DNA from: Halorussus lipolyticus
Lineage (GTDB): Archaea > Halobacteriota > Halobacteria > Halobacteriales > Haladaptataceae
Direction: 5' to 3'
DNA length: 64,000 nt
Assembly (NCBI RefSeq): GCF_029338375.1
Contig: NZ_CP119804.1
Coordinates: 124,001 to 188,000, forward strand
Below the pieces are notes generated by a model. That model saw nothing but the letters and a program-made list of their open reading frames with translations. It was not told where the DNA came from and made no database searches. Made by a program: the position numbers and the translations under genes. Shown piece by piece: positions 23,332 to 32,160 of the stretch; within the stretch, counting starts at the first letter, position 1; each line of letters starts with the position of its first letter.

Positions 23332-25100
23332 CCCGACCCCGATTTTGGCTCGTCCTCGAACTCCTCGGGCGGTGCTACCCGCGGCAGGTCGAACTCGCCG
23401 CCGCCGCCGCCGACAGCAACGACGAACTCGCCGACCTCCGGCGGGCGCTGGCCTTCCTCGATTGGAGCGCGGACGCCGAGCGCCGAGGAGACGCCGAGAC
23501 GAGAGCAGACGCCGAGACGATAGTTCGGGCAGGGTACGGGGCCGCAGTTCTCGCAGGAATCGGGGGTCTCGTCTGCGCGGCGACTGCTTCCTCGTCGGTT
23601 CGGGCGCTGACGCCGATTGCGGCCGGGTCGCTCGCAGTCGCGCTGGGCGCGGTTCGTCTGGCGTGGCGGGGACCGGTGGCGCTGGCGACTGCGCGGCGGA
23701 CCGCCGCGCTGGGGACCGCTCCGGCGCTGGTCGCTCGGGCGGTCCTCCGGATGCGCATCGAACCGGCCAGCGAGCGGGCGGCGGCGTTCGCGGCACGGGG
23801 CGAGGGCGCGCTGGCCGACGACCTCGCAGAGTGCGTTCGGCGTGCCGAGGGGACTCCTCGGTCGGGCCTCGAAGCCTTCGGAGCGACGTGGGCCGAGTGG
23901 AACCCACCGCTCCGGCGCGCTGTACTGCTGGTCGAGGCCGCGGCGGACGCGCCCGCCGAGGAGCGCGAGGCCACGCTGGACCGAGCGATGGACGCGATTC
24001 TCGACGGGACCCGCGACCGGATGGCCGAGTTCGCCGAGGAGGTCCGGGGACCGACGACCGGCCTCTACGCGTTCGGGGTCCTGCTTCCGCTCGCGCTGGT
24101 GGCGGTCCTCCCCGCGGGGCGGGTGGCCGGGCTACCGCTGTCGATTCCGGCGCTGGTGGTGGTCTACGACCTGCTTCTGCCCGCAGTGCTGATTGGGGCG
24201 GGCGGGTGGCTGTTGGTCCGGCGACCCGCGGCGTTTCCGCCGCCGAAGGTCTCGCGCGACCATCCCGAGGTGCCCGACCGGCGGTGGGCGACGCTCGGGG
24301 CCGGTTGCGGGGCAGGACTGGTTGGGGTCGTCGGGACTGCGCCGCTTCCCGACTGGACGCGCTGGCCCGCCGTGGTCGGGTTGGCGGTCGGCGCGGGGTT
24401 GGTGGTCCGGTTCCGGCCCGTGAAGTCCGTCCGGGACGACGCCCGCGCCGTGGAGGCCCACCTGACCGACGCGCTCTATCTAATCGGCAGGCGAGTCGGC
24501 GACGGCGAGGCCGTCGAATCGGCGATTTCTGCGGCCGGGCCGGAAGTCGCGGGCCGGACCGGCGAGATGCTGACCGAGACGGCGGGAGTCCAGCGACGAC
24601 TTCGAGTCGGGGTCCATGAGGCGTTTCTGGGCGAGTACGGCGCGCTCGCCGACGTGCCGAGTCCGCAGGCCCGGAGCGTGGCCGCCCTGCTGGCCATCTC
24701 TGCGCGGGAAGGCCGACCCGCGGGCCGGGCGGTGGTCTCGATGGCCGACCACGTGGCGGACCTCCGGCGCGTCGAGCGCGAGGCCCGGCGGGAACTCGCC
24801 AGCGTGACGGGTACTCTGCGGAACACTGCCGGGGTCTTCGGCCCGCTGGTCGGGGGTGCGACCGTCGCGCTCGCCGACGGGATGGCTGGCGGGACGCTGG
24901 GGAAACCCCTGCCGACCGCCGCGCTCGGCCTCGCTGTCGGGAGCTACGTTCTGCTCCTCGCTGGGATTCTGACCGCGCTGGCGACCGGACTGGAGCGGGG
25001 CCTTGACCGCGCGCTCGTCGGCTATCGAGTGGGTCTCGCGCTCTGCTCGGCGGTCGGCGCGTTTCTGGCGGGGTTCGTCGGGGCCGGGTTCGCGGCGTGA
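23328..25100 (+). CDS. TadC/PilC-type platform membrane protein
   Basis: A 590-residue type II secretion system F-family protein with two cytoplasmic helical domains, each ending in hydrophobic segments. TM stretches occur at about 70-105, 245-300 and 330-365, and at the C-terminus (LGLAVGSYVLLLAGILTALA). The second F domain has EAVESAISAAGPEVAGRTGEM and ARSVAALLAISAREGRPAGRA. It starts with GTG at 23328, overlapping the ATPase stop by 4 bases. It forms the inner-membrane platform for the filament with the ATPase. Confidence 0.9.
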   Translation: MTRPRFWLVLELLGRCYPRQVELAAAAADSNDELADLRRALAFLDWSADAERRGDAETRADAETIVRAGYGAAVLAGIGGLVCAATASSSVRALTPIAAGSLAVALGAVRLAWRGPVALATARRTAALGTAPALVARAVLRMRIEPASERAAAFAARGEGALADDLAECVRRAEGTPRSGLEAFGATWAEWNPPLRRAVLLVEAAADAPAEEREATLDRAMDAILDGTRDRMAEFAEEVRGPTTGLYAFGVLLPLALVAVLPAGRVAGLPLSIPALVVVYDLLLPAVLIGAGGWLLVRRPAAFPPPKVSRDHPEVPDRRWATLGAGCGAGLVGVVGTAPLPDWTRWPAVVGLAVGAGLVVRFRPVKSVRDDARAVEAHLTDALYLIGRRVGDGEAVESAISAAGPEVAGRTGEMLTETAGVQRRLRVGVHEAFLGEYGALADVPSPQARSVAALLAISAREGRPAGRAVVSMADHVADLRRVEREARRELASVTGTLRNTAGVFGPLVGGATVALADGMAGGTLGKPLPTAALGLAVGSYVLLLAGILTALATGLERGLDRALVGYRVGLALCSAVGAFLAGFVGAGFAA

Positions 25101-25307
25101 GAGGCTGTCTGACGTGGGTTTCGTGACCACCGGCACTCCGTGGGACGCGCTCGGTGAATCAATCCGCGGGACGACCCGACGGACCAGACCACGGGTCACG
25201 CCCGACGAATCAGACCACGGGACGCGGCCGTCCTGCGCGAACGGAGTGAGCGCAGAGTCGGGCGGGGAGGCACGGGGCGCGGGGCAGTGTCGTGCTGTGG
25301 GGTCGGT

Positions 25308-25476
25308 GTGCCGTGTTGTGCGGTTGGCGTGCCGTGCTGTGCGGTTGGGGTGCTGTGCTGTGTGGTCAGGGTGCCGTGTTGTGCGGTTGGGGTGCTGTGC
25401 TGTGTGGTCAGGGTGCCGTGTTGTGCGGTTGGGGTGCTGTGCTGTGTGGTCAGGGTGCCGTGTGGTCGCGGTGACG
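25308..25476. repeat. 21/42-bp tandem repeat
   Basis: The unit GTGCCGTGTTGTGCGGTTGG-GGTGCTGTGCTGTGTGGTCAGG (42 bp) begins at 25371 and 25413 in two exact copies, with a one-mismatch copy at 25329 and partial units at 25308 and 25455. Each unit is two diverged 21-bp halves. It is G/T-rich on the plus strand, with almost no A. Confidence 0.9.
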
Positions 25477-25510
25477 CCTGTGTTCGCGTCTGACGCGAGC
25501 TACCTCCACC
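25455..25510 (+). repeat. GC-rich dispersed element, copy 2
   Basis: GTGCCGTGTGGTCGCGGTGACG, then CCTGTGTTCGCGTCTGACG, then CGAGCTACCTCCACC. It aligns with 19063-19123. The tandem array seems to have expanded from the GTGCTGTGCGGT block of this element. Confidence 0.5.
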
Positions 25511-25576
25511 AAAGACATTAAAATATTTCTAAGAGAAATATATAGGAATGGTAGAAACAACGCTACAATTCTATCG

Positions 25577-26062
25577 CTATCGAACCGACACGACCACGAT
25601 TCGACGCCCGTCCGAGCGGACCACCCGGAGCGTCACCTCGTAGGTCTCTCCGCCGCGCAGAACCAGCGCCCGCGAGTCCACGGCCGACCGAGCGTCCTCG
25701 CTGACGACTCGCAGGTCGGCCGCGACCCGCCGGACGTGGCGAGGACCGCCCGCGACTCGGAAGACGAGGAGGTCGCCCTCAGCGGTGTCAGTCGCGGTCG
25801 CTGATGAATTTCCGGGGACTCCGCCGAGCGCGACGAACGACAGCGAGGCCTCGGTCGGTGAATCACCGGGGAGCGAGAGGGTGAGCGTTCGGCGCGCGCC
25901 GGGGGCCTCCTCGCGGGCTAACTCCTCGATAACGGCCTCCACGCGGCCCAGTTCTCGCTCGGCGAGGAGTTCGCTCCGACTCTCGCGGGCGTCTTCGAGC
26001 GCCGGGGTCGTGACAGCGACGAGGGCCACCGCGAGCGCGACCCCGAGGACCACCCGTATCAC
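25577..26062 (-). CDS. DUF7311-like membrane-anchored protein
   Basis: A 161-residue protein starting at GTG 26062, whose bases overlap the upstream stop as GTGA. IRVVLGVALAVALVAVTTPAL (residues 2-22) is a single N-terminal hydrophobic helix with one Arg before it, pilin-like in form. It is followed by a helical ELLAERELGRVEAVIEELARE and then beta-strands (VFRVAGGPRHVRRVAADLRVV). It pairs with the coiled-coil gene upstream and lies next to the ATPase-TadC genes, so a part in the same machine is likely. No biochemical function is known. Confidence 0.75.
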   Translation of the reverse strand: MIRVVLGVALAVALVAVTTPALEDARESRSELLAERELGRVEAVIEELAREEAPGARRTLTLSLPGDSPTEASLSFVALGGVPGNSSATATDTAEGDLLVFRVAGGPRHVRRVAADLRVVSEDARSAVDSRALVLRGGETYEVTLRVVRSDGRRIVVVSVR

Positions 26063-26532
26063 CGCAGGACCGCCGCGATGCGGGCGAGGAGGCCGGCGTC
26101 CTTGCGCTCGGCGTCGGACTCCGACCTCGCGGGACACGACGCGATTCGCCGAGGGTCGCGCTCGCAACCGCAGGGCCGAGTCGGATGTGACGGTGCGACA
26201 GGCCGGGGTTCGGCGTCGGCGTTCGCCGACGCACTGGCGTCGATACCGTCCAGTTCGGCTTCCACCTCCTCGGCCTTCGCCAGCGCAGTGTCGGCCCGGC
26301 GCTCGACCGACTCGTTGACCGCCCGGACGTTGCCGACGTAGCCTCGGAGGGCTTGGGTGCCAGCGTCGAGGCCGTCGAGGCGCTCCTCGGCGTCGTCGAG
26401 TCGGTCGGCGAGTCGTTCGACCTCGCGGGTCAGTTCGGCGGCGTCCCGCAGGTCGGTCAGGTCGCTGTCGTGGTCGGTCAGCGCGCGCTCCACGGCCCGG
26501 AGTCGCTCGTCCAGCGCGTCGAAATCGGACAT
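26059..26532 (-). CDS. DUF7310-like coiled-coil protein
   Basis: A 157-residue acidic protein. From residue 3 to about 95 it is a heptad-rich coiled coil (LDERLRAVERALTDHDSDL, VERLADRLDDAEERLDGLDAG). A low-complexity linker follows, then a Cys pair in a CGCERD-like patch and a second Cys near CPARSES. It ends with LLARIAAVLR, perhaps amphipathic. TATA TTTAAA at 26558-26563 gives a leaderless start at 26532. Operon partner of the DUF7311-like gene. Likely scaffold or regulator of the pilus-like system, by position. Confidence 0.76.
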   Translation of the reverse strand: MSDFDALDERLRAVERALTDHDSDLTDLRDAAELTREVERLADRLDDAEERLDGLDAGTQALRGYVGNVRAVNESVERRADTALAKAEEVEAELDGIDASASANADAEPRPVAPSHPTRPCGCERDPRRIASCPARSESDAERKDAGLLARIAAVLR

Positions 26533-26708
26533 GGCCCGTGTTGGTCCCGGCTTCAGATTTAAAGGTACGTCCCCCGACAATTGTGGTAAAAAGACGACAC
26601 TTCCGGGAGAGTCCTAACAGAACCGTAAATACTCGATTTCGGAAGTAATGGAGTCCGAATCGGGCGCACGCCGGAAGGTTGATTAGCCATCAATTCAACC
26701 CAACGCGC

Positions 26709-27788
26709 ATGAAAGTCGTCCTGATTGGTGTCGGACAGGCCGGGGGTAAGCTTACCCAGCGATTGGCCCAGTACGACCAGCAGATGGGTTTCGGTGCAGT
26801 ACAGGGAGCACTCGCAGTCAACTCCGCGGAAGCCGACCTCCGGGAATTGGACCTCGATACCGTCCTCGTGGGACAGGACCGCGTGAAGGGCCACGGCGTC
26901 GGCGGCGACAACGAACTCGGTGCCGAGGTCATGCAGAGCGACGCGACGGAAGTGATGGACGCTTTGGACGGCCGCATCACGGCCCAAGCCGAGGCCATCT
27001 TCGTCGTCGCGGGTCTCGGCGGCGGCACGGGGTCCGGCGGCGCGCCGGTCCTCGCCCGCGAACTCAATCGCGTCTACGAGATTCCCGTCTACGGCCTCGG
27101 CGTCCTCCCCGGCCGAGGAGAAGGCGCGATGTATCAAGCGAACGCCGGGCGTTCGCTCAAGACGCTCGTCCGCGAGGCCGACGCGACCCTCCTCATCGAT
27201 AACGACGCGTGGCACACCTCCGGCGAGAGCGTCGGGCAGGCCTTCGACAAAATCAACCAGAACATCGCTCAGCGCGTCGGTCTGCTGTTCGCCTCGGGCG
27301 AGGCCGTCGAGGGCGTCGGCGAGAGCGTCGTGGACTCCAGCGAGGTCATCAACACCCTCCGGTCGGGCGGCATCGCCACCCTCGGGTTCGCCAGCGCCGA
27401 GGCCGCCGAGGACGCCGAGGCCAACGTCAACACCATCACCTCCATCACCCGGAAGGCCCTCCTGAGCAACCTCAGCCTCCCGAACGCGGTGCAGGCCGAT
27501 TCGGGCCTGCTGGTCGTGGCGGGCCAACCCGAGACGATTCCCCGGAAGGGCGTCGAGCGCTCCCGGAAGTGGGTCGAGGAGCAGACCGGAAGCCTCCAAG
27601 TCCGGGGCGGGGACTTCCCGCTCGACAGCGGGCGTCTGGCCTCGCTGGTCCTGCTGGGCGGCGTCGAGCGCTCGGACCGCATCGAGGAGTTCCTCGAACG
27701 CGCCAAGGAGGCCAGCAAGCAGGCCGAACAGCAGAAACAGGACCCGGCCGAGCAGTTCCGCAACGACCAGCTAGACGACCTGATTTAG
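26709..27788 (+). CDS. cetZ: CetZ-family tubulin-like GTPase
   Basis: A 359-residue archaeal tubulin/FtsZ relative; CetZ proteins polymerise and control cell shape and motility in haloarchaea. MKVVLIGVGQAGGKLTQRLA opens the GTPase domain. GGGTGSG at 104-110 is the tubulin signature and IDNDAWHTS the guanine-binding loop region. The C-terminal tail EAAKQAEQQKQ-like region (about 330-345) is charged and helical. The start at 26709 is preferred to an ATG ten codons upstream because the Rossmann strand begins there. Which CetZ subgroup it belongs to needs a tree. Confidence 0.94.
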   Translation: MKVVLIGVGQAGGKLTQRLAQYDQQMGFGAVQGALAVNSAEADLRELDLDTVLVGQDRVKGHGVGGDNELGAEVMQSDATEVMDALDGRITAQAEAIFVVAGLGGGTGSGGAPVLARELNRVYEIPVYGLGVLPGRGEGAMYQANAGRSLKTLVREADATLLIDNDAWHTSGESVGQAFDKINQNIAQRVGLLFASGEAVEGVGESVVDSSEVINTLRSGGIATLGFASAEAAEDAEANVNTITSITRKALLSNLSLPNAVQADSGLLVVAGQPETIPRKGVERSRKWVEEQTGSLQVRGGDFPLDSGRLASLVLLGGVERSDRIEEFLERAKEASKQAEQQKQDPAEQFRNDQLDDLI

Positions 27789-27878
27789 TCGGGTCTGATT
27801 TTCAGTACTGCTTGCTTTCCAGTTTTGTTGGCAGTTGCACCAACAGTCATATTTTCGAGTAGAACCGATACTGCGTCC

Positions 27879-28295
27879 ATGACTGAATCAGAAACCGACC
27901 CCACGGCCCTCACGATTCGCGTCGAGTCAGCCGAATCGTTCTTCGAGGACGCCGTAGACGACCTCGAACGACTCGCTGACGACGAAGTTCCGGAGGCCCA
28001 CGTCCTCAGTCTCCCCGACGAGAAGGCCCTCGACCGCGTGCTGAGTCCGAAGAACTTGGAGTTGCTTCGGACGACAGTCAACCAAGAACCGGCTAGTGTC
28101 AGGGAGTTGGCCCGCGCCGTCGAACGCGACGTAAAAAACGTCTCGACCGCGGTCAACGAACTCGCCGAACTTGGCGTCCTCGAACTCGAACAGGACGGAC
28201 GTGCCAAGCGACCGGTCGTCTGGTACGACGAAATTGAGGTCCGGTACTCGCTTCGGAATCCGGACCTCAGTGGACGGTCCGCTGGCCTGTCGTAG
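27879..28295 (+). CDS. Winged-helix transcriptional regulator, HVO_A0114-like
   Basis: A 138-residue DNA-binding protein. The N-terminal 60 residues are acidic. A winged helix spans about 64-115, with recognition region ASVRELARAVERDVKNVSTA and wing LELEQDGRAKRPVVWYDEIE. Haloarchaeal HVO_A0114-type proteins share this order and are often near toxin-like or stress genes, but no partner is adjacent here: CetZ is upstream and a convergent phosphodiesterase downstream. Starts MTESETDPTALTIRVES. Confidence 0.85.
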   Translation: MTESETDPTALTIRVESAESFFEDAVDDLERLADDEVPEAHVLSLPDEKALDRVLSPKNLELLRTTVNQEPASVRELARAVERDVKNVSTAVNELAELGVLELEQDGRAKRPVVWYDEIEVRYSLRNPDLSGRSAGLS

Positions 28296-28349
28296 CGTCG
28301 GCAAAAAATCGTTCGCGGTCGAGTGGGAGCGCGAAACCCCGCGTCTTCC

Positions 28350-29693
28350 TCAGACTAAGCTCTTACCGTCGAACTCGCCCGCGTCGTACTCCATCTCCAT
28401 CAGGTCGAGGATGGTGGGCGCGATGTCGTAGAGGTCCACGTCCCGGACCGTCGCTTCGGGGTCGTCCACGAACAGCGAGGCGTTGTCGAAGCTGTGCATC
28501 CCGTTGCGGGGACCCTGCCCGAACACGCCGTCGTGGCCCTTGAACCCGGCCTTGAGGTCGAAGCCGTAGTTCGGGATGGCCACGAGGTCCGGCGCGATGT
28601 CCTCGTGGTCGCCGCGGAAGGCGTCTTCCTTCTCGACCACGCGGTCACACACCTTCTTGCCGTTGGGGCCTTCGAGGTTTTCGAGGGCCTCCTTGAGTTG
28701 GGCGCGCTTCTGTTCGTACTCGCTTTCGGGGACGCTTCCGCGTGGTTCGCGCCCTTCGAGGTTGATGTAGAACCGACCGGGGATGAGCGAGTAGGCCTCG
28801 GTGTCGTCGCTGATGTCGCCCAGCTCCTCGTGGTCGTCGTCTTCGTAGGAGAGCCACCCCTCCTGTTCGAGCCACTCGTTGAAGTGGACCTCGTAATCCA
28901 GCGAGGTGAACCCGTGGTCGGAAGCCACCATCATGGTCACGTCGTCGGGCAGGTTCTTGCGAATCTCGCCGAGGTAGCGGTCCACCTTCTCGTAGAACTC
29001 GAGGAACTCGTCTTTGTACTCCATGTCCTCCTCGTAGTGCTTGTAGAGGAAGTGGTTCACCCGGTCGGTCGTCATGAAGACGCCGAAGAACAGGTCCCAG
29101 TCGTCCTCCTGCAGGTAGTGTTTGAACGCCTCGTAGCGAGCGTCCAGCGTCTTGTGGGCGTTCTCGATGAACTCCGACTTGTCCTCGTCGTGGCCCAACT
29201 TAGCGTTGGCGTCGATGCGGTAGTCGGTGGACTGGAGGTACTCGCGCATCTCGTCGGGGTACGACGCCTTGTCCACGCCGGGCGAGAGGAAGCCCGAGAC
29301 CATGCGCTGGACGTTGCGCTGGGGCGGGAAGGTGACGGGGACGTTCATCACTGTCGCGTCCCGGCCCGCGTCGGCCACGCGGTCCCAGAGCCGAGTCGCC
29401 TGCACGTCGCGGCCCATCGGGACGTAGGTGTCGTAAGAGCCGACCTCGCGGTCTTGGAATCCGTAGACGCCGGTCTCGCCCGGATTCACGCCGGTCGTGA
29501 GTGCGGGCCAGCAGGCCGACGATTCGGGGGGGACGATGCTGTCTATCGCGCCCGAGGAGCCTTCGTCGGCGAGCGCGCCCAGATGCTCGAACCGGTCGAA
29601 GTGGTCCTCTAAGAAGCTATACGGAACGCCGTCGATACCGAAGAAGGCAACGCGGGGCTTGTCGTCGCCGCGAATCCTATCAAAGAGACCCAT
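28350..29693 (-). CDS. Alkaline phosphatase-superfamily phosphodiesterase/nucleotide pyrophosphatase
   Basis: A 447-residue metal-dependent hydrolase. VAFFGIDGVPYSFLEDH holds the first Asp ligand, SSACWPALTTGVNPGETG the Ser/Thr nucleophile region (about 58-75), VASDHGFTSLDYEVHFNEWL the Asp-His pair, and GHDGVFG the later His. It also has KHYLQEDDWDLFFGVFMTTDRVNHFLY. The substrate is probably a phosphodiester, nucleotide sugar or phosphoglycerol; this cannot be decided. No signal peptide, hence cytoplasmic. It ends 55 bp from the convergent regulator gene. Confidence 0.9.
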   Translation of the reverse strand: MGLFDRIRGDDKPRVAFFGIDGVPYSFLEDHFDRFEHLGALADEGSSGAIDSIVPPESSACWPALTTGVNPGETGVYGFQDREVGSYDTYVPMGRDVQATRLWDRVADAGRDATVMNVPVTFPPQRNVQRMVSGFLSPGVDKASYPDEMREYLQSTDYRIDANAKLGHDEDKSEFIENAHKTLDARYEAFKHYLQEDDWDLFFGVFMTTDRVNHFLYKHYEEDMEYKDEFLEFYEKVDRYLGEIRKNLPDDVTMMVASDHGFTSLDYEVHFNEWLEQEGWLSYEDDDHEELGDISDDTEAYSLIPGRFYINLEGREPRGSVPESEYEQKRAQLKEALENLEGPNGKKVCDRVVEKEDAFRGDHEDIAPDLVAIPNYGFDLKAGFKGHDGVFGQGPRNGMHSFDNASLFVDDPEATVRDVDLYDIAPTILDLMEMEYDAGEFDGKSLV

Positions 29694-29841
29694 GTACCCC
29701 GATAGGACGAGGACCTACAAGAAATTTCTTTTCGTAGCCACGCCCTTCGACGTGAAGGATGATGAAGGTTCGAGGGCGCGGCTACCGGGGTCGACCTGCT
29801 GAAGACTGCGAGGAGTTCGGTCGAACGCGAGTGCCGGGGCG

Positions 29842-30807
29842 TTAGCTGTGGATGCCCATCGCCTCGATTTGTTCCTGATACCGGTTGCGGATGGTGACTT
29901 CGGTGACTTGGGCCACGTCGGCGACCTCGCGCTGGGTCTTCTTCTCGTTGCAGAGCAGGGAGGCGGCGTAGATGGCCGCCGCGGCGTACCCGGTCGGCGA
30001 CTTGCCAGAGAGGAGGCCCTCCTCGGCGGTGGTCTCGATGATTTCGTTGGCCTTGGTCTGGACTTCTTCGCTGAGTTCGAGTTCGGAACAGAATCGCGGG
30101 ACGTACTTCTTGGGGTCCACCGGTTTCATCTCCAAGCCGAGTTCTTGGGAGATGTAGCGGTAGGTTCGACCGATTTCCTTTCGTTCGACGCGCGATACTT
30201 CCGAGATTTCTTCGAGGCTTCGCGGGATGCCCTCCTTTCGACAGGCGGCGTAGAGCGCGGAGGTGGCGACGCCCTCGATGGAGCGTCCCCGAATCAGGTC
30301 CTCCTTCAGCGCTCGTCGGTAGATGACGCTGGCCACCTCCCGCACCGACCGCGGGACGCCGAGCGCCGAGGCCATGCGGTCGATTTCGCTCAGGGCGAAC
30401 TGGAGGTTCCGCTCGCCTGCGTCCTTGGTCCGAATCCGTTCCTGCCATTTACGCAGACGGTGCATCTGGCTCCGCTTCTTCGAGGAGATGGACCGACCGT
30501 AGGCGTCCTTGTCCTTCCAGTCGATGGTGGTCGTCAGGCCCTTGTCGTGCATCGTCTGGGTGGTCGGGGCACCGACGCGGGACTTCTCCTGCCGTTCCTG
30601 ATGGTTGAACGCGCGCCACTCAGGACCGGGGTCTATCTGCTCCTCCTCGACGACGAGGCCGCAGTCATCACACACGAGTTCCGCCCTGTCGGAACTCTTT
30701 ACGAGGTTGTCAGAACCACACTCCGGGCATTCCCGTACACCCTCTGACTCATCCTCGGTTTGCTCCGCCTCGGCTTGGCGCTCCCGCTGGCGAGTGGACC
30801 GTGTCAT
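29842..30807 (-). CDS. tfb: Transcription initiation factor IIB (TFB)
   Basis: A 321-residue general transcription factor that bridges TBP, promoter DNA and RNA polymerase. The zinc ribbon at about 23-50 ([10 protein letters not shown]...CDDCGLVVE) leads to the B-finger/linker [19 protein letters not shown], then two cyclin folds at about 125-215 and 225-315, the last with the helix-turn-helix [20 protein letters not shown] that reads the BRE. Haloarchaea carry several TFBs; the N-terminal [15 protein letters not shown] tail does not show which one this is. Start 30807, leaderless by its promoter. Confidence 0.97.
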   Translation of the reverse strand: MTRSTRQRERQAEAEQTEDESEGVRECPECGSDNLVKSSDRAELVCDDCGLVVEEEQIDPGPEWRAFNHQERQEKSRVGAPTTQTMHDKGLTTTIDWKDKDAYGRSISSKKRSQMHRLRKWQERIRTKDAGERNLQFALSEIDRMASALGVPRSVREVASVIYRRALKEDLIRGRSIEGVATSALYAACRKEGIPRSLEEISEVSRVERKEIGRTYRYISQELGLEMKPVDPKKYVPRFCSELELSEEVQTKANEIIETTAEEGLLSGKSPTGYAAAAIYAASLLCNEKKTQREVADVAQVTEVTIRNRYQEQIEAMGIHS

Positions 30808-30810
30808 CGC

Positions 30811-30844
30811 ACTTTTATAGTAGTAGTGCCGACACACTTAAATC
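30811..30844 (-). promoter_or_regulatory. tfb promoter
   Basis: On the minus strand GATTTAAGT (30836-30844) lies about 30 nt before the ATG at 30807, a normal haloarchaeal TATA position for a leaderless transcript. A second AT string, CTATAAAAGT (30811-30820), lies only 4-13 nt upstream, too close to be the main TATA box, and could be a site where TFB or another factor blocks the start. Confidence 0.55.
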
Positions 30845-30950
30845 CTCGGTCGGTAATAACTCCTTTCTCGAAGGTCAAAATCAGCAATGCGCGTCCTTCG
30901 TTCCGAATCCGGACGATAGTTGAAATGACCCGCGGAAATCGCCATCGGAA

Positions 30951-30960
30951 AGTGTATAAG
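30951..30960 (+). promoter_or_regulatory. rnhA promoter TATA box
   Basis: AGTGTATAAG places TATAAG 23-28 nt upstream of the rnhA ATG at 30983, as expected for a leaderless haloarchaeal mRNA. Confidence 0.55.
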
Positions 30961-30982
30961 CGGGTATCGTGGAACAGACGCC

Positions 30983-31576
30983 ATGCCCGTCATCGAGTGC
31001 GACGTGGACTCTGCCCGCGAAAAACTGCTTGCTGAAGGTGTCGAGGTGTCGTCGGGCAGTTCGGAACACGAGGAGTGGCGCGCCGAGTACGGCGACGCCA
31101 ACGCAGTCGCTTACGAGGGGAAAGTCGTCGTGCAGGGGGCGAACCCGCAGGACATCGAGACGCTCCTCCGCGACGAGGGCGGTCACGCCTACGTCTACTT
31201 CGACGGCGCGAGCAGGGGGAACCCCGGCCCCGCCTCAGTCGGGTGGGTCATCGTCACCAGCGACGGCATCGTCGCCGAGGGGGGCGAGACCATCGGCCGG
31301 GCGACCAACAATCAGGCCGAGTACGAGGCCCTGATTCGGGGCCTGCGGACAGCGAGGGACTACGGGTTCGATTCTGTCGAGGTGAAAGGTGACTCCCAAC
31401 TCATCGTGAAACAGGTCACTGGCGCGTGGAATACTAACGACCCTGAACTCCGCGAACATCGGGTCACGGTCCGCGAGATTCTGACCGACTTCGACGACTG
31501 GGAGCTACAGCACGTCCCGAGAGAGATAAACGAGCGCGCCGACGAACTTGCGAACGAGGCCCTCGACAATGCCTGA
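30983..31576 (+). CDS. rnhA: Ribonuclease HI with N-terminal extension
   Basis: A 197-residue enzyme that cuts the RNA strand of RNA-DNA hybrids during replication and repair. The catalytic domain (about 66-197) has YFDGASRGNPGPA, ATNNQAEYEALIRGL, VKGDSQLIVKQV and NERADELANEAL, supplying the Asp-Glu-Asp-Asp set. The first 65 residues form a separate domain (SSGSSEHEEWRAEYGDANAV, AYEGKVVVQGANPQDIETLL) like that of halobacterial RNase HI and reminiscent of the TBP-like substrate-binding domain of RNase HIII. Overlaps the next gene by 8 bases. Confidence 0.95.
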   Translation: MPVIECDVDSAREKLLAEGVEVSSGSSEHEEWRAEYGDANAVAYEGKVVVQGANPQDIETLLRDEGGHAYVYFDGASRGNPGPASVGWVIVTSDGIVAEGGETIGRATNNQAEYEALIRGLRTARDYGFDSVEVKGDSQLIVKQVTGAWNTNDPELREHRVTVREILTDFDDWELQHVPREINERADELANEALDNA

Positions 31577-32135
31577 GTCCGACACCGACGACGCCGACGC
31601 AGAGCTTCCCGAATCGACCGTAGAGCGCGCCGAACGACTCACCCGACTCGCCCGCGACGCCGTGGACGACTCCGAGGCCGAGGCCTACCGCGACGAGCGC
31701 GCCGACCTGCTGGCCGACCACGGCTTCAGGGCGCGAATTCGGGACGACGACACCGGCGCGACGCTGGTTCTCTATCCCGAGGAGTGGAAAGAGGACGGCA
31801 CCATCCGGCCGGAGCGCATCGAGGACACCGGCCGCGCGGTGGAAATCTCGCTGTCCGGGCCGGGCGACCCCGACGAGTGGGACGAGGTGGACGAACACAA
31901 CCGGGGCCTCGTGGCGCAGGTCCGCGAGGCCCACGGCGACGTTCACGGCGACAACGCCTCAGCGTTCGCTGATTTCATGAGTAACCACTACGCTCGGCCG
32001 ATGGACTCGGCGACCAGCGGCGAAGTCGAGGAGTTCCTCGGCGAGTACTTCCCCCGGAACGCGTGGCCGTCAAAAGAGCAACGTGCAGTCGTCCGAGAGT
32101 CTATCGACCTCGTGTTCGAGGCCGCCGACGAGTAG
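31569..32135 (+). CDS. DUF7108-like protein, rnhA operon partner
   Basis: A 188-residue acidic cytoplasmic protein that begins inside the end of rnhA (ATGCCTGA), so the two are translationally coupled. It has helical N- and C-terminal parts around a beta segment (FRARIRDDDTGATLVLYPEEW) and the conserved FADFMSNHYARPMDSATSGE and EYFPRNAWPSKEQ motifs. It is commonly found beside haloarchaeal rnhA. Function unknown; a DNA- or hybrid-binding helper of RNase H is a guess based only on the operon. Confidence 0.83.
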   Translation: MPESDTDDADAELPESTVERAERLTRLARDAVDDSEAEAYRDERADLLADHGFRARIRDDDTGATLVLYPEEWKEDGTIRPERIEDTGRAVEISLSGPGDPDEWDEVDEHNRGLVAQVREAHGDVHGDNASAFADFMSNHYARPMDSATSGEVEEFLGEYFPRNAWPSKEQRAVVRESIDLVFEAADE

Positions 32136-32160
32136 TCGCTGGTATCGTCGGGAGTCGGTA

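Larger units (their letters stand above)
25101..25576. other. Gap with tandem repeat array
   Basis: No gene. A 21/42-bp tandem array fills 25308-25476, followed by the GC-rich dispersed element (copy 2) and then an AT-rich segment at 25516-25570 between convergent genes. Reading frames run through the array only because its period is a multiple of three. Confidence 0.7.

Noticed and set aside
21421..23907. 828-codon open frame opposite the secretion ATPase
   Set aside because: It mirrors the ATPase codons; the plus strand has all Walker, Asp and His boxes, while the minus frame shows no family.
25308..25476. CRISPR array
   Set aside because: Units are contiguous with no unique spacers, and no cas genes are near.
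25287..25493. Frames rich in Cys and Val through the tandem array
   Set aside because: They are open only because the period is a multiple of three; a repeated CCVVRVPC-type product is not credible as a halophile protein.
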